This document shows, one piece after another, positions 5,151-12,108 of a DNA stretch of 13,015 bases. Location of the stretch: the NCBI GenBank assembly GCA_964627195.1, contig CAZVJU010000032.1, forward strand, positions 1-13,015. The letters run 5' to 3'. Both the position numbers and the translations under genes were made by a program. How positions within the stretch are numbered: the first letter of the stretch is position 1; each line of letters starts with the position of its first letter. The notes under the pieces are model-generated. The model saw only the letters and a program-made list of their open reading frames with translations, had not been told where the DNA came from and made no database searches. Origin of the DNA: CAZVJU01 sp964627195 (GTDB lineage: Bacteria; Patescibacteriota; Microgenomatia; UBA8517).

Positions 5151-6014
5151 TCAACCTTTTAACTTTTGTGTGAGCATAAGAAATGCAAATCTGGGAAACG
5201 CATTTATTACTCTTTTCACTTGTTGGTCGCCAATAATAAGCCTCCACAGCCATTCGAGTCCTATGTCCGCAACCCAAGAAGGAGGTAATTTCTTTCTTCC
5301 CGAAATATAATCAAAAGTACCTCCGACTACCATTACTCCACCCGCATTTAGTTTTGGCAAATGGCTATTTGCCCACTTCTCTTGTACCGGAGCCCCAAAG
5401 CCAACAAAAAGTAGATGTGGTTTAAAGTCAGTGATGTCTTTAATAATTTTTACTTCCACTTCTTTTTCTTTACTGTTTATCGGTGTAGCAGCGTTGTCTA
5501 AAATCGGTCCTGTACCGGCTTTTACTATTACTCCTTTATAATTTTTAGCCAAAAGTATTTTCGTCCTCTCGGCAACCTTTCCCCAACCGCCAACTAAATA
5601 AACTCTCCAGTATTTCTTGTTGGCAAGTTTAACTAGTTCAAGAAACATCTCGCGCCCACGTATTACCGAGAGATTTTGCGACAACCAGGCTCTATCAAAA
5701 AGGATGGAAAAACCGACTCCAAGTCCTTGTGCGAAATATAAAATCGGGGCAAGAAAAATATTTCCAGCCTTAGGCAGTCTTAAAAACTTATCAGCTGCAA
5801 CTAAGCCTATACCATCGGGAAGCGCAAGATCAGCTTTACTTATAATCTTTGCAAAAACAGGATCTTTCTGTGCCAAAACTACCTGCTCCGGATTTGGCGT
5901 AACAATCAAAAATTTCTTCCCGGCTGTCAATCTCGAGACTACAAATCTTAGCACCCCAGGGATCGAAGTGCTATCAACACGAACATTAACTATATTTACG
6001 CTTTTCTGGGCCAT
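5151..6014 (-). CDS. WecG/TagA/CpsF-family glycosyltransferase
   Basis: 287 residues from ATG at 6012-6014; a TTG five codons earlier (6027-6029) is possible. Using numbering from that TTG, the family blocks are TPNPEQVVLAQ (44-54), ADLALPDGIGLV (66-77) with the catalytic-type Asp72, VYLVGGWG (143-150), LLFVGFGAPVQEKW (206-219), VGGTFDYISGRKK (235-247) and the C-terminal GLEWLWRLI (257-265). The family (GT26) transfers ManNAc, ManNAcA or a similar sugar from a UDP donor to an undecaprenyl-pyrophosphate-linked acceptor at the inner face of the membrane, for wall polymers or surface glycans. An insertion of about 35 residues (86-121) with a hydrophobic stretch (about 90-111) interrupts the region after the DGIG motif. 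Acceptor and pathway cannot be told; MreB lies across the gap. Confidence 0.85.
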   Translation of the reverse strand: MAQKSVNIVNVRVDSTSIPGVLRFVVSRLTAGKKFLIVTPNPEQVVLAQKDPVFAKIISKADLALPDGIGLVAADKFLRLPKAGNIFLAPILYFAQGLGVGFSILFDRAWLSQNLSVIRGREMFLELVKLANKKYWRVYLVGGWGKVAERTKILLAKNYKGVIVKAGTGPILDNAATPINSKEKEVEVKIIKDITDFKPHLLFVGFGAPVQEKWANSHLPKLNAGGVMVVGGTFDYISGRKKLPPSWVADIGLEWLWRLIIGDQQVKRVINAFPRFAFLMLTQKLKG

Positions 6015-6063
6015 TTTAGCTATTTGCAACTCTTATATTCTAACAAATTTCGGCTTCCGCTTT

Positions 6064-6120
6064 TTAAAAAGTACCTCTGGCTTCACTTACTAATCGACAG
6101 AGTGGCATTGCACTTGCCGT
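6064..6120 (-). CDS. Possible 3' end of a gene cut by the gap
   Basis: Reading minus from the gap, the frame TASAMPLCRLVSEARGTF-stop is open (stop TAA at 6064-6066), followed 34 bases later by the WecG-like gene. It could be the C-terminus of a gene lost in the Ns, in an operon with the glycosyltransferase. Eighteen codons are too few to be sure. Confidence 0.2.
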   Translation of the reverse strand, partial: TASAMPLCRLVSEARGTF

Positions 6121-6130
6121 NNNNNNNNNN
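6121..6130. other. Assembly gap (10 N)
   Basis: Ten consecutive N, a placeholder of probably arbitrary length. Order and distance between the WecG-like gene and the MreB region depend on scaffolding, and part of a gene may be missing here. Confidence 0.98.
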
Positions 6131-6308
6131 CGTAAAGTTGCCAGAAACAACTACTTTTTGACTAATTTAAAATCCTATAGTAGGTTCAACCTAATGAAAG
6201 CTTCCCCCAATAAATAGTTTGTGTGCGCCTAATAATTTCAAAATACTACAGGTATAAATCTTTAAAAAGGATGCTATAAGAAACTCACATTCCGTACAAA
6301 AAAATTTA
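6131..6308. other. AT-rich intergenic region with one palindrome
   Basis: No convincing gene on either strand. TAGGTT-C-AACCTA (6181-6193) is a perfect 6-bp inverted repeat that could be an operator. No terminator with a T-run was found, although TTTTTTT follows the 31-residue ORF on the minus strand at 6299-6306. Confidence 0.4.
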
Positions 6309-6404
6309 TCAAAAATTAGTTTCAAATTTTATGTGGTTATCCTCAAACCATCCACGAAGAATGTGTCTAATCTGTCTACTGACTATAGGTCTTTGTATAT
6401 CCAT
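6309..6404 (-). CDS. Tiny ORF downstream of MreB, 31 aa
   Basis: ATG at 6402-6404 has a good Shine-Dalgarno sequence (AAAGGTGA, 7-base spacing) formed by the last codons of mreB, and opens 31 residues, starting MDIQRPIVSRQIRHILRGWF, that end at TGA. Only six bases separate the mreB stop from this ATG. The peptide is basic with an amphipathic middle. No family is recognised. It may be a real micro-gene translated with MreB, or the start of a gene truncated by drift. Confidence 0.35.
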   Translation of the reverse strand: MDIQRPIVSRQIRHILRGWFEDNHIKFETNF

Positions 6405-6410
6405 AATGTT

Positions 6411-7418
6411 TCACCTTTTGGTTATAACACTTCTTTTCCATAACTCAATATTTTCCATCACAATCCCCGTTCCCCGAACTACACATAGTAATGCATCTTC
6501 GGCAACATGGGAAGGCACACCTGTCTCTTCTGTTAACATTTTATCTAAATTCTTTAAAAGACTCGTTCCGCCGCTCATCACTATCCCTTTATCAATAATA
6601 TCCGCTGCAAGCTCAGGTGGAGTATCTTCGAGCACACCTTTTACTGCGCTCATTATATGCAAAAGTGTAGGCTTTATCGCCTCTGTTACTTCCGCCGAAC
6701 TGATGACAATGCTCCGAGGAAGACCAAAAACCAAATCCCTGCCCGATATCTCCATTTTTTCATCCTTGGCAACTTTAGTTGCAGATCCAATTTTTATCTT
6801 TATCCCCTCCGCTGTCTGATCCCCCACTATAATGCTGTGTTTTTTCTTCAAATAATCCTGTACCGCTTCATCAATTTTATTTCCTGCTATCCGGACAGAT
6901 TTGTGTACTACAACCCCACCCAAAGAAATCACTGCCGATTCAGTACTTCCTCCACCAATATCAACTATCATATGGCCGCTTGGTGCTGAAACCGGAATTC
7001 CGGACCCTATTGCTGCCGCCAAAGGTTCATCAATCAGATACGCATGAGCGGCTCCGGCAGCCAGAGTTGCATCAAGTGCCGCACGTCTTTCAACTTGGGT
7101 ACAACCAGCCGGTACACAAATCATGACATCCGGCCGAAAAATTTGAAACCTCCCAACCACTTTCCCTATGAAATATCTGAGCATTGCCTCCGTTACCTGA
7201 TAGTCCGCAATTACTCCCTCCCGCATCGGCCGCGAGGCAATAAGAGCCTGAGGGGTACGCCCTAACATTTGTTTTGCTTCCTCACCCACAGCAATTACTC
7301 GGTTATCATCGGCTGATATTGCTACCACCGTCGGCTCGTTAGCAACAATGCCTTCTCCGGCCACCCAGACGAGTGTGTTTGCCGTTCCAAGATCAATTGC
7401 GATTCGTCTTCTTAACAT
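6411..7418 (-). CDS. mreB: Rod-shape-determining protein MreB
   Basis: 335 residues, normal for MreB. The actin-fold nucleotide motifs are all present: phosphate-1 IDLGTANT (8-15), IDEPLAAAIG (129-138), phosphate-2 VDIGGGSTE (152-160) and adenosine-binding MSGGTSLLKNLD (281-292). TPPELAADIIDKGI before the last motif is typical of MreB. The protein forms membrane-bound filaments that guide peptidoglycan synthesis; an N-terminal basic patch (MLRRR) may help membrane contact. The start ATG (7416-7418) has no Shine-Dalgarno site, and TATCTT stands 6 bases upstream, so the message is probably leaderless. It is divergent from the PEGA-domain gene. No mreC or mreD is in the window; they could be elsewhere. 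Confidence 0.95.
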   Translation of the reverse strand: MLRRRIAIDLGTANTLVWVAGEGIVANEPTVVAISADDNRVIAVGEEAKQMLGRTPQALIASRPMREGVIADYQVTEAMLRYFIGKVVGRFQIFRPDVMICVPAGCTQVERRAALDATLAAGAAHAYLIDEPLAAAIGSGIPVSAPSGHMIVDIGGGSTESAVISLGGVVVHKSVRIAGNKIDEAVQDYLKKKHSIIVGDQTAEGIKIKIGSATKVAKDEKMEISGRDLVFGLPRSIVISSAEVTEAIKPTLLHIMSAVKGVLEDTPPELAADIIDKGIVMSGGTSLLKNLDKMLTEETGVPSHVAEDALLCVVRGTGIVMENIELWKRSVITKR

Positions 7419-7424
7419 AATAGT

Positions 7425-7452
7425 AAGATACCACTATACAAATTAATACCAA
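7425..7452 (-). promoter_or_regulatory. Promoter of mreB
   Basis: Minus strand TTGGTA (7447-7452), 16 bases, TATCTT (7425-7430), then 6 bases to the ATG. Each hexamer matches 4 of 6. The layout predicts a leaderless transcript. Confidence 0.4.
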
Positions 7453-7501
7453 TTGGCGTGTATGTGGCTTTCGCCATTATATTGACACGGAAGTTTACCT
7501 A

Positions 7502-7534
7502 CAAGAGGAAAAGATTCTTCTCTTGAGGTATAAT
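7502..7534 (+). promoter_or_regulatory. Promoter with operator-like palindrome for the PEGA-domain gene
   Basis: A perfect TATAAT (7529-7534) lies 6 bases before the ATG at 7541. Just upstream CAAGAG (7502-7507) and CTCTTG (7520-7525) form an inverted repeat, extended inward by GAA/TTC, covering the place of the -35. No consensus -35 is present, so an activator or repressor at the palindrome is plausible. TTGACA at 7482-7487 has no matching -10. Confidence 0.5.
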
Positions 7535-7540
7535 TTCATA

Positions 7541-8758
7541 ATGACCAAAATTCGGCTTCTGGTTCTTTTGCTGACTTTTATTGTCGTGGGTGGAATCGGT
7601 ACACTGGTTTTCCTGTACGCACAAGGCTACAGATTGGATCAAAAGACGCTGGAGTTTTCACCAAACGGGCTTTTTGTAATTAAATCAGTTCCCGATAGCG
7701 CTCAGGTAATTGTTAACGGCGAACTAAAAACTGCAACCAATGCAACCGTTGCACTTCTCCCCGCCACCTACGATATCATGGTAAAAAAGGACGGCTACAG
7801 AACCTGGAGTAAAAGAATTACTATTGAAAAGGAAGTCGTCAGCGAGGCAACGGCATACCTATTTAAATCAGCCCCTTCACTTTCGCCTGTAACTTTTTTT
7901 CCGAGTTTCAATCCGGTTCCTTCAAGCGACTTCACCAAAATTTCCTACATAATACCTCCTGACCCAACGGCTTCAACATCTTCCGATAGAAGCGGTTTAT
8001 GGATTATTGATATGGTCAATTTACCCTTGGGCTTTGCGCGAGATCCGCGGCGTGTCACAGATGGCGACTTAACTGCCGCAACTTGGTCTTTCTCACCCGA
8101 CAACCGGGAAATTTTGCTAAAAACGAAGACCGGCTTATATCTTCTTGCAACCAATACATTCACGCCCCAAACTGAACTTATTAATATCGCTGCCAAAGAA
8201 AAAGAAACCAATAGCGTCTGGCAAGAAGAAAGGCAAAAACGAACGGAAATACAGTTAAGAAAACTTCCGGATGAAATTGAAGATATTTTTGCCCGCAAGG
8301 TAGCGAAAATTTCTTTCTCGCCGGACGAAGACTTAATTTTATATACCGCGAGTACTTCTGCCACCCTTGAAGAGAATCTCGTTAAACCTCTCCCCGGCTC
8401 GTCGTATCAAAGGCAGGAAAGAGACATAAAGGCAGGCCGGGTTTACATATATGATATCAAAGAAGACAGGAATTTTTTAATTGACGAGGAAGCCTCCAGT
8501 CTTGACATCGAAGCCGGTGCCTTCTCGGAGGCGCTAAGGCGCATTAGTTGGTTTCCCACTTCAAGACATCTTATCCTGGCAGAACCAAATAAAATAACGA
8601 TTATGGACTACGACGGTACCAACCGCCAGGAAGTTTATGCCGGCAGCTATGTTGCACCGCATGCCTACCCGGCGCTCACGACCGACAGAATTATCATTCT
8701 GACAAACTTGGGTGCAAACACCTCTCCGCCGAACTTATATTCCCTGAGCCTAAAGTAA
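7541..8758 (+). CDS. PEGA-domain and WD40-like beta-propeller membrane protein
   Basis: 405 residues from ATG 7541; a TTG at 7523 is in frame but would overlap the -10 element. One N-terminal transmembrane helix (about 5-27) anchors the protein with the rest outside. Residues about 44-108 form a PEGA domain (GLFVIKSVPDSAQVIVNG, then LLPATYDIMVKKDGYRTW). The remaining 290 residues carry propeller-like repeats with SFSPDNREILLKTKTGLYLL, ISFSPDEDLILYTAS and ISWFPTSRHLILAEPNKITIM, the TolB/WD40-like pattern. Such PEGA-propeller proteins are common in Patescibacteria, from memory; PEGA domains occur in surface proteins and may bind wall components. It is divergent from mreB and upstream of another envelope gene. 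Confidence 0.85.
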   Translation: MTKIRLLVLLLTFIVVGGIGTLVFLYAQGYRLDQKTLEFSPNGLFVIKSVPDSAQVIVNGELKTATNATVALLPATYDIMVKKDGYRTWSKRITIEKEVVSEATAYLFKSAPSLSPVTFFPSFNPVPSSDFTKISYIIPPDPTASTSSDRSGLWIIDMVNLPLGFARDPRRVTDGDLTAATWSFSPDNREILLKTKTGLYLLATNTFTPQTELINIAAKEKETNSVWQEERQKRTEIQLRKLPDEIEDIFARKVAKISFSPDEDLILYTASTSATLEENLVKPLPGSSYQRQERDIKAGRVYIYDIKEDRNFLIDEEASSLDIEAGAFSEALRRISWFPTSRHLILAEPNKITIMDYDGTNRQEVYAGSYVAPHAYPALTTDRIIILTNLGANTSPPNLYSLSLK

Positions 8759-8802
8759 AACTTCATCTCAACCTATATATTTCTTTAAATTTATGTGAAT
8801 CT

Positions 8803-8831
8803 TTGAGCGAACGAAGGTAAAGGTATATAAT
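8803..8831 (+). promoter_or_regulatory. Promoter of the internal twin-arginine protein gene
   Basis: TTGAGC (8803-8808), 17 bases, TATAAT (8826-8831), then 7 bases to ATG 8839. The best promoter in the window; it predicts an mRNA starting at the start codon. Confidence 0.6.
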
Positions 8832-8838
8832 TTCACCC

Positions 8839-9924
8839 ATGACTGAAAGAATTACGGAAAAATGTCCAGAATGGTCTATTAATGGAGTTGATCTTATAGC
8901 CTGGGTACACCCCAATGAATTTCCTTTTAATGGCTATACAAATACGACTGAGGTTTGTGATCGTTTACAACCTACAGATAGTCACCCTTTAGCAGTCGCC
9001 GTAGACGGCTTTAATTCCGGTCAGTGGAAATTATTTCTAGATCCCACAAATCTAAGTACTGACCTGGAAGATCAAACATTCTTAAGGAGGGGTTTTATAG
9101 ATACAGAAAATATTTTATTAGCAGGAGACTTTAAAACGGCTTCTGCTCTCAGTGAAATAGAAACTAGTCAAGAATTAAAGAAGCTGACGTTTGCAGGTTT
9201 AGTTGCAGCAGGAGGTATCGGTTTAGCTTTATCAGGAAGACGGCGGAAAGTAACAGATGAAGGTACAGAAGGCATGAGCAGACGTGGTTTTTTAACTGCT
9301 GCTGGAAAAGCACTAATAGGAGGCGTAGCAGCTTTTACAATATTCAGAACATCTATGAATTTAACACAGCAAATAACGGTGGATGCTATTAATACTTGTG
9401 ACCCGGACAATCCGTCATTAAGGGTACTTGAACTATTAAACGATCCCGAGTCTTCAGATATGATATACCGCAATGGTTTATCTTTGGCAAAACAAGTCCG
9501 GATGACTGAGACCGGATTTTTGAGGAACCATGGCATCGACGTATCGGGAAATAAATCCGTTTGGGGAATGAGCCATCTTTACCCTGAGATGTTGGAACCA
9601 ACAAAAACCGTTGCCGCCAATCCCGCATTTTATGCTGATCACCTCATCGGGCGTGAGAGAGATATTTTTCTCCAAAAAGGATTAGGCGTTTTAGATATAA
9701 CAGATCGGATCGCCCAACTTAGATTCAGTATGGCAACAATATTGCCGTTCAAAGTTGTAGAAACAGACGGATTTCCACAGTTTACTCTCCCTCTGGGTGA
9801 ATTTTTCTTCGATGACAGAATTCTCGGATTTGACGCAAGGGGTATGGATGCACAACAAATCTCGTCTCGTATGTACAAAACGAGTTTCGATATAACCATG
9901 AGCTCACCCTTACTAAACACTTAA
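8839..9924 (+). CDS. Hypothetical protein with internal twin-arginine segment
   Basis: 361 residues, no family recognised. A soluble N-domain (1-114, three Cys including 9 and 40) is followed by a short hydrophobic helix (116-132), a basic loop (SGRRRKVTDEGTEG) and then MSRRGFLTAAGKALIGGVAAF (146-166). The latter is a Tat-type signal (SRRGFL plus hydrophobic segment) with no lipobox. A C-domain of about 190 residues follows. The loop charges suggest both hydrophobic segments span the membrane with N- and C-domains outside. Met146 (ATG 9274) could be an internal start that would make this a plain Tat signal peptide, but only a weak AAGG stands before it. The lipoprotein at 1-1023 has a similar SRRQFL signal. 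The main start is supported by TTGAGC-17-TATAAT seven bases upstream. Confidence 0.7.
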   Translation: MTERITEKCPEWSINGVDLIAWVHPNEFPFNGYTNTTEVCDRLQPTDSHPLAVAVDGFNSGQWKLFLDPTNLSTDLEDQTFLRRGFIDTENILLAGDFKTASALSEIETSQELKKLTFAGLVAAGGIGLALSGRRRKVTDEGTEGMSRRGFLTAAGKALIGGVAAFTIFRTSMNLTQQITVDAINTCDPDNPSLRVLELLNDPESSDMIYRNGLSLAKQVRMTETGFLRNHGIDVSGNKSVWGMSHLYPEMLEPTKTVAANPAFYADHLIGRERDIFLQKGLGVLDITDRIAQLRFSMATILPFKVVETDGFPQFTLPLGEFFFDDRILGFDARGMDAQQISSRMYKTSFDITMSSPLLNT

Positions 9925-11277
9925 TTACGTATAACCAAAATATTTTAGTACCGTTTTAGTATATATTTCCGATGTAATAGGAAGAGAATCAATCTCAACA
10001 TACTCATTCCTCGAGTGGACATTATCCCCAATCGGGCCAAAAACAAGAGTCGGGATAGAATACTCAGCCAACAAATTCCCGATGTGCGCAGGTCCGCTAG
10101 CTGTAAGTCCGACACTTATCTTTGTACTCTCTTTAATCGACTCCTTCAGTACTTCAATAATTTTACTCCCAGGGGGAAGAATGAAAGCTTCTTGACCACA
10201 AAGATACACATAATCGATTTTGAACTCCTTGTCTTGGCTTTTAAGTTTAGCGAGTGTTTTATTTAGTAATTGATCAAGCATATGTTTCTTGAGCTCCGGT
10301 ACAGTCCGGACATCAAGTTTTACTTTGCAAGAGTCAGGAACCATGTTTACGGCGCTCCCACCCTGAATCTGCGAAAAGGTAAAGCGTGAACCAAAAGCAA
10401 AAAGCGGAGTACGACTGACTGGTAATTGCCACTTTAAGCAGTCAGAAATGAAAGCCAACATTTTTACAATAGCATTTACACCGACTTTATAACGACTACC
10501 GGTATGTACCGCTTTCCCATGAGCAGTAAATTCGTAGCGATGATAACCTCGCGCTCCAACCAACACATCTTTGCCGTCGCCGGCATAGGCAATAATCGCT
10601 GCCTCAACAGGCAAACCATGTTTCAGTACTTCTCTCATTCCCAAAAATGTACCGTCTTGTTCCCCGCCGTCAAAGACAGCTTCAACTCTGACCTGATCTT
10701 CGGAAACATTCTCTTTGAGAAAGGCAAGCGTAAAAAGAATCGCAACTATACCAGCTTTTGCATCAGCAGTACCTCTGCCGTACATTTTTCCATTTGCGAT
10801 AACACCTTCAAATGGCGGAAACTGCCAGTCGGAACTATCTCCCGCAGGTAACGTGTCGAGTGGTGCATCGAGTAACATCCCGCGATCGCCAAAGCCAAAA
10901 CTTGCACGTATCGCAATTGCTCCTGAGTTGTCATAGATAACGTTTCGAATTCCCCACTTATCAAGCTGCTGCTTAATAAAGCGTGCTAATTTTTCTTCCT
11001 GAGTGCCTTCAGCGGTAACCGAGGGCATGGCAACCATCTTCTGCAGCAAACTAACCATTTCCCCCTTTTTACTAGTGAAGTACCGGCGGATGTCTTTGTC
11101 AGTATTTTTAGTATCGGAACTTTTGGCCAAGTATGATCCGAGGGCTTTTTCTGAGATTAAGTACCGCCGCCCGACGCGCTGAGTTTGAAGATTTCCTCTT
11201 TTAATCTCCCGCAAGATTGTGCGCTTACTTACTTTCAGCTCTTGTGCAACTTCATCGATTGTGTATTTCTTCTCCAT
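9925..11277 (-). CDS. HTH-M20 metallopeptidase fusion, changed active site
   Basis: 450 residues. Residues 1-50 are an excisionase-type HTH (YTIDEVAQELKVSKRTILRE, then RVGRRYLISEKALGSYL). From about 70 on it is an M20 (ArgE/DapE/CPG2-like) amidohydrolase: PLDTLPAG (139-146), MYGRGTADAKAG (165-176), GKAVHTGS (254-261, dimerisation region) and FGPIGDNVHSRNE (413-425). Of the expected metal ligands Asp172, Asp234 and His421 are in place, but the first His of HxD is Pro139, and the catalytic Glu-Glu pair reads Gly-Glu (205-206). The enzyme may be inactive or use other ligands; with the HTH it could be a metabolite-sensing regulator. The start ATG has no Shine-Dalgarno site and a purine-rich leader of about 75 bases. 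The stop codon directly abuts that of the convergent gene. Confidence 0.85.
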   Translation of the reverse strand: MEKKYTIDEVAQELKVSKRTILREIKRGNLQTQRVGRRYLISEKALGSYLAKSSDTKNTDKDIRRYFTSKKGEMVSLLQKMVAMPSVTAEGTQEEKLARFIKQQLDKWGIRNVIYDNSGAIAIRASFGFGDRGMLLDAPLDTLPAGDSSDWQFPPFEGVIANGKMYGRGTADAKAGIVAILFTLAFLKENVSEDQVRVEAVFDGGEQDGTFLGMREVLKHGLPVEAAIIAYAGDGKDVLVGARGYHRYEFTAHGKAVHTGSRYKVGVNAIVKMLAFISDCLKWQLPVSRTPLFAFGSRFTFSQIQGGSAVNMVPDSCKVKLDVRTVPELKKHMLDQLLNKTLAKLKSQDKEFKIDYVYLCGQEAFILPPGSKIIEVLKESIKESTKISVGLTASGPAHIGNLLAEYSIPTLVFGPIGDNVHSRNEYVEIDSLPITSEIYTKTVLKYFGYT

Positions 11278-11354
11278 ATTTTTTGTATTTTTTTTATTTT
11301 TTCTATCTTTCTATTTCTGACTTCTTACTTCTTACATCCTACATCTTATTTCTG
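11278..11354 (-). other. Purine-rich 5' leader of the HTH-M20 gene
   Basis: On the minus strand about 75 bases are almost all A and G with a little T, including repeated GATGTA and AAGAAGTAAGAAG units. No hairpin is possible in such a tract. Two minimal start-stop pairs, ATG-TAG (11339-11344) and ATG-TAA (11332-11337), lie in it. An unstructured purine leader can help ribosome loading without a Shine-Dalgarno site. Confidence 0.35.
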
Positions 11355-11360
11355 TCCTCC

Positions 11361-11390
11361 AGTGTACACTACTGTCCTAATTCCTTGCAA
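11361..11390 (-). promoter_or_regulatory. Probable promoter of the HTH-M20 gene
   Basis: Minus strand TTGCAA (11385-11390), 18 bases, TACACT (11361-11366); four of six matches each. Transcription would start near 11354. Confidence 0.35.
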
Positions 11391-11414
11391 GATGTGGCTA
11401 TTCTTGGTAAATAA

Positions 11415-11423
11415 TGTGGATAA
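11415..11423 (-). promoter_or_regulatory. Isolated DnaA-box-like 9-mer
   Basis: Minus strand TTATCCACA, a perfect strong-box match, in the gap between the HTH-M20 promoter and the nested terminator. It is single, so an origin is not supported; DnaA-linked control is possible. Apart from this site, 11391-11529 holds nothing I can name. Confidence 0.2.
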
Positions 11424-11529
11424 CTTAGGGATAAAACGAATTAATGGCTAAAATACGGAACTAAGTGAATTGAGGATTAAAATACATCAAAGAACTATTT
11501 GAAGCTAAAAACTTTATTAAAAGTAAAGT

Positions 11530-11617
11530 CTGTCCCGGAGAAGTTGTGTGTTGTGATGTAAAAAAAAGTTGGCGCGCGAATTTGCGCGTTTTTTTTTGTT
11601 GTCCTTCTCCGGGACAG
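11530..11617. terminator. Nested bidirectional terminator with 14-bp outer inverted repeat
   Basis: The inner hairpin is CGCGC-GAATTT-GCGCG (11573-11588), with nine T on the plus side (11589-11597) and eight T on the minus side. It works for the minus-strand secreted-protein gene ending at 11628. Around it CTGTCCCGGAGAAG (11530-11543) and CTTCTCCGGGACAG (11604-11617) are perfect 14-bp complements, giving an 88-base element. No target-site duplication flanks it. Confidence 0.8.
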
Positions 11618-11627
11618 AGGTGACAGG

Positions 11628-12080
11628 CTATGGCCGATCGATTATAGGCAAGTACACCCACGTACCTATCGGGAAACCTGTTGGCAGGTGTCCGAATTCA
11701 CGAAACCATTGGACACCGTTAATGAGGCACGAGCAACCTCCCTCGTAGGCCTCATACCACCCGGACCCAAAAGATGGAAGCCAGCGCTCCCCGCGAAACT
11801 GTTGCCTGTTCCCGTTCCACCCGGTAGGTAGCATTTCGATGTATTTAACCCTTAGATCAGGCGGATCAACCCGGTGGATGTTAACCCAACATCGCTTTGT
11901 ACTCTCTGAGCACGAAGCAGGGGGATCCCACCATTCTGCACCCCACTCACCGTGCCGGTAATCAACAAGGTTGAATTCCGCTTGGTCTAGAGGTACAAAG
12001 TGTTGAGCCTCCACGGTTTGAGTAATAGGTTGGAAACCCAAACTCACAAACAAAACAATGACGAGAATGATTTTTTTCAT
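11628..12080 (-). CDS. Secreted Trp/Cys-rich hypothetical protein
   Basis: 150 residues from ATG 12078-12080, chosen over an upstream in-frame start because AGGAG stands 9 bases before it and a signal peptide begins there: KK, hydrophobic IILVIVLFVSLGF, and a likely cleavage after VEA (residue 25). The mature part of about 125 residues has nine Trp and four Cys (57, 64, 116, 118), the latter as CSESTKRCW and GGCSCL, suggesting disulfides or a compact beta domain. GC content is higher and the style differs from neighbouring genes, hinting at transfer. No family is recognised. A micro-ORF ends 28 bases upstream, and the nested terminator follows 10 bases after the stop. Confidence 0.75.
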   Translation of the reverse strand: MKKIILVIVLFVSLGFQPITQTVEAQHFVPLDQAEFNLVDYRHGEWGAEWWDPPASCSESTKRCWVNIHRVDPPDLRVKYIEMLPTGWNGNRQQFRGERWLPSFGSGWYEAYEGGCSCLINGVQWFREFGHLPTGFPIGTWVYLPIIDRP

Positions 12081-12108
12081 CTCGTCTCGCTCCTTTCTTT
12101 TTTTATGA

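Noticed and set aside
6331..6819. 162-codon plus-strand frame, and similar frames opposite mreB
   Set aside because: Antisense shadow of mreB, whose motifs are complete.
10504..10964. Plus-strand and alternative-frame ORFs inside the HTH-M20 gene
   Set aside because: Shadows of a gene with clear family motifs across its whole length.
11332..11360. GGAGGA plus ATG-stop pairs as a start-stop regulatory element before the HTH-M20 gene
   Set aside because: If the promoter at 11361-11390 is right, GGAGGA lies at or upstream of the transcription start and would not be in the mRNA.
1261..11423. Replication origin from two perfect DnaA boxes
   Set aside because: The boxes are 10 kb apart, each alone, with no dnaA/dnaN or unwinding element.
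11461..11661. 66-codon minus-strand frame
   Set aside because: Runs through the terminator hairpin and its outer inverted repeat, and overlaps the end of the secreted-protein gene.
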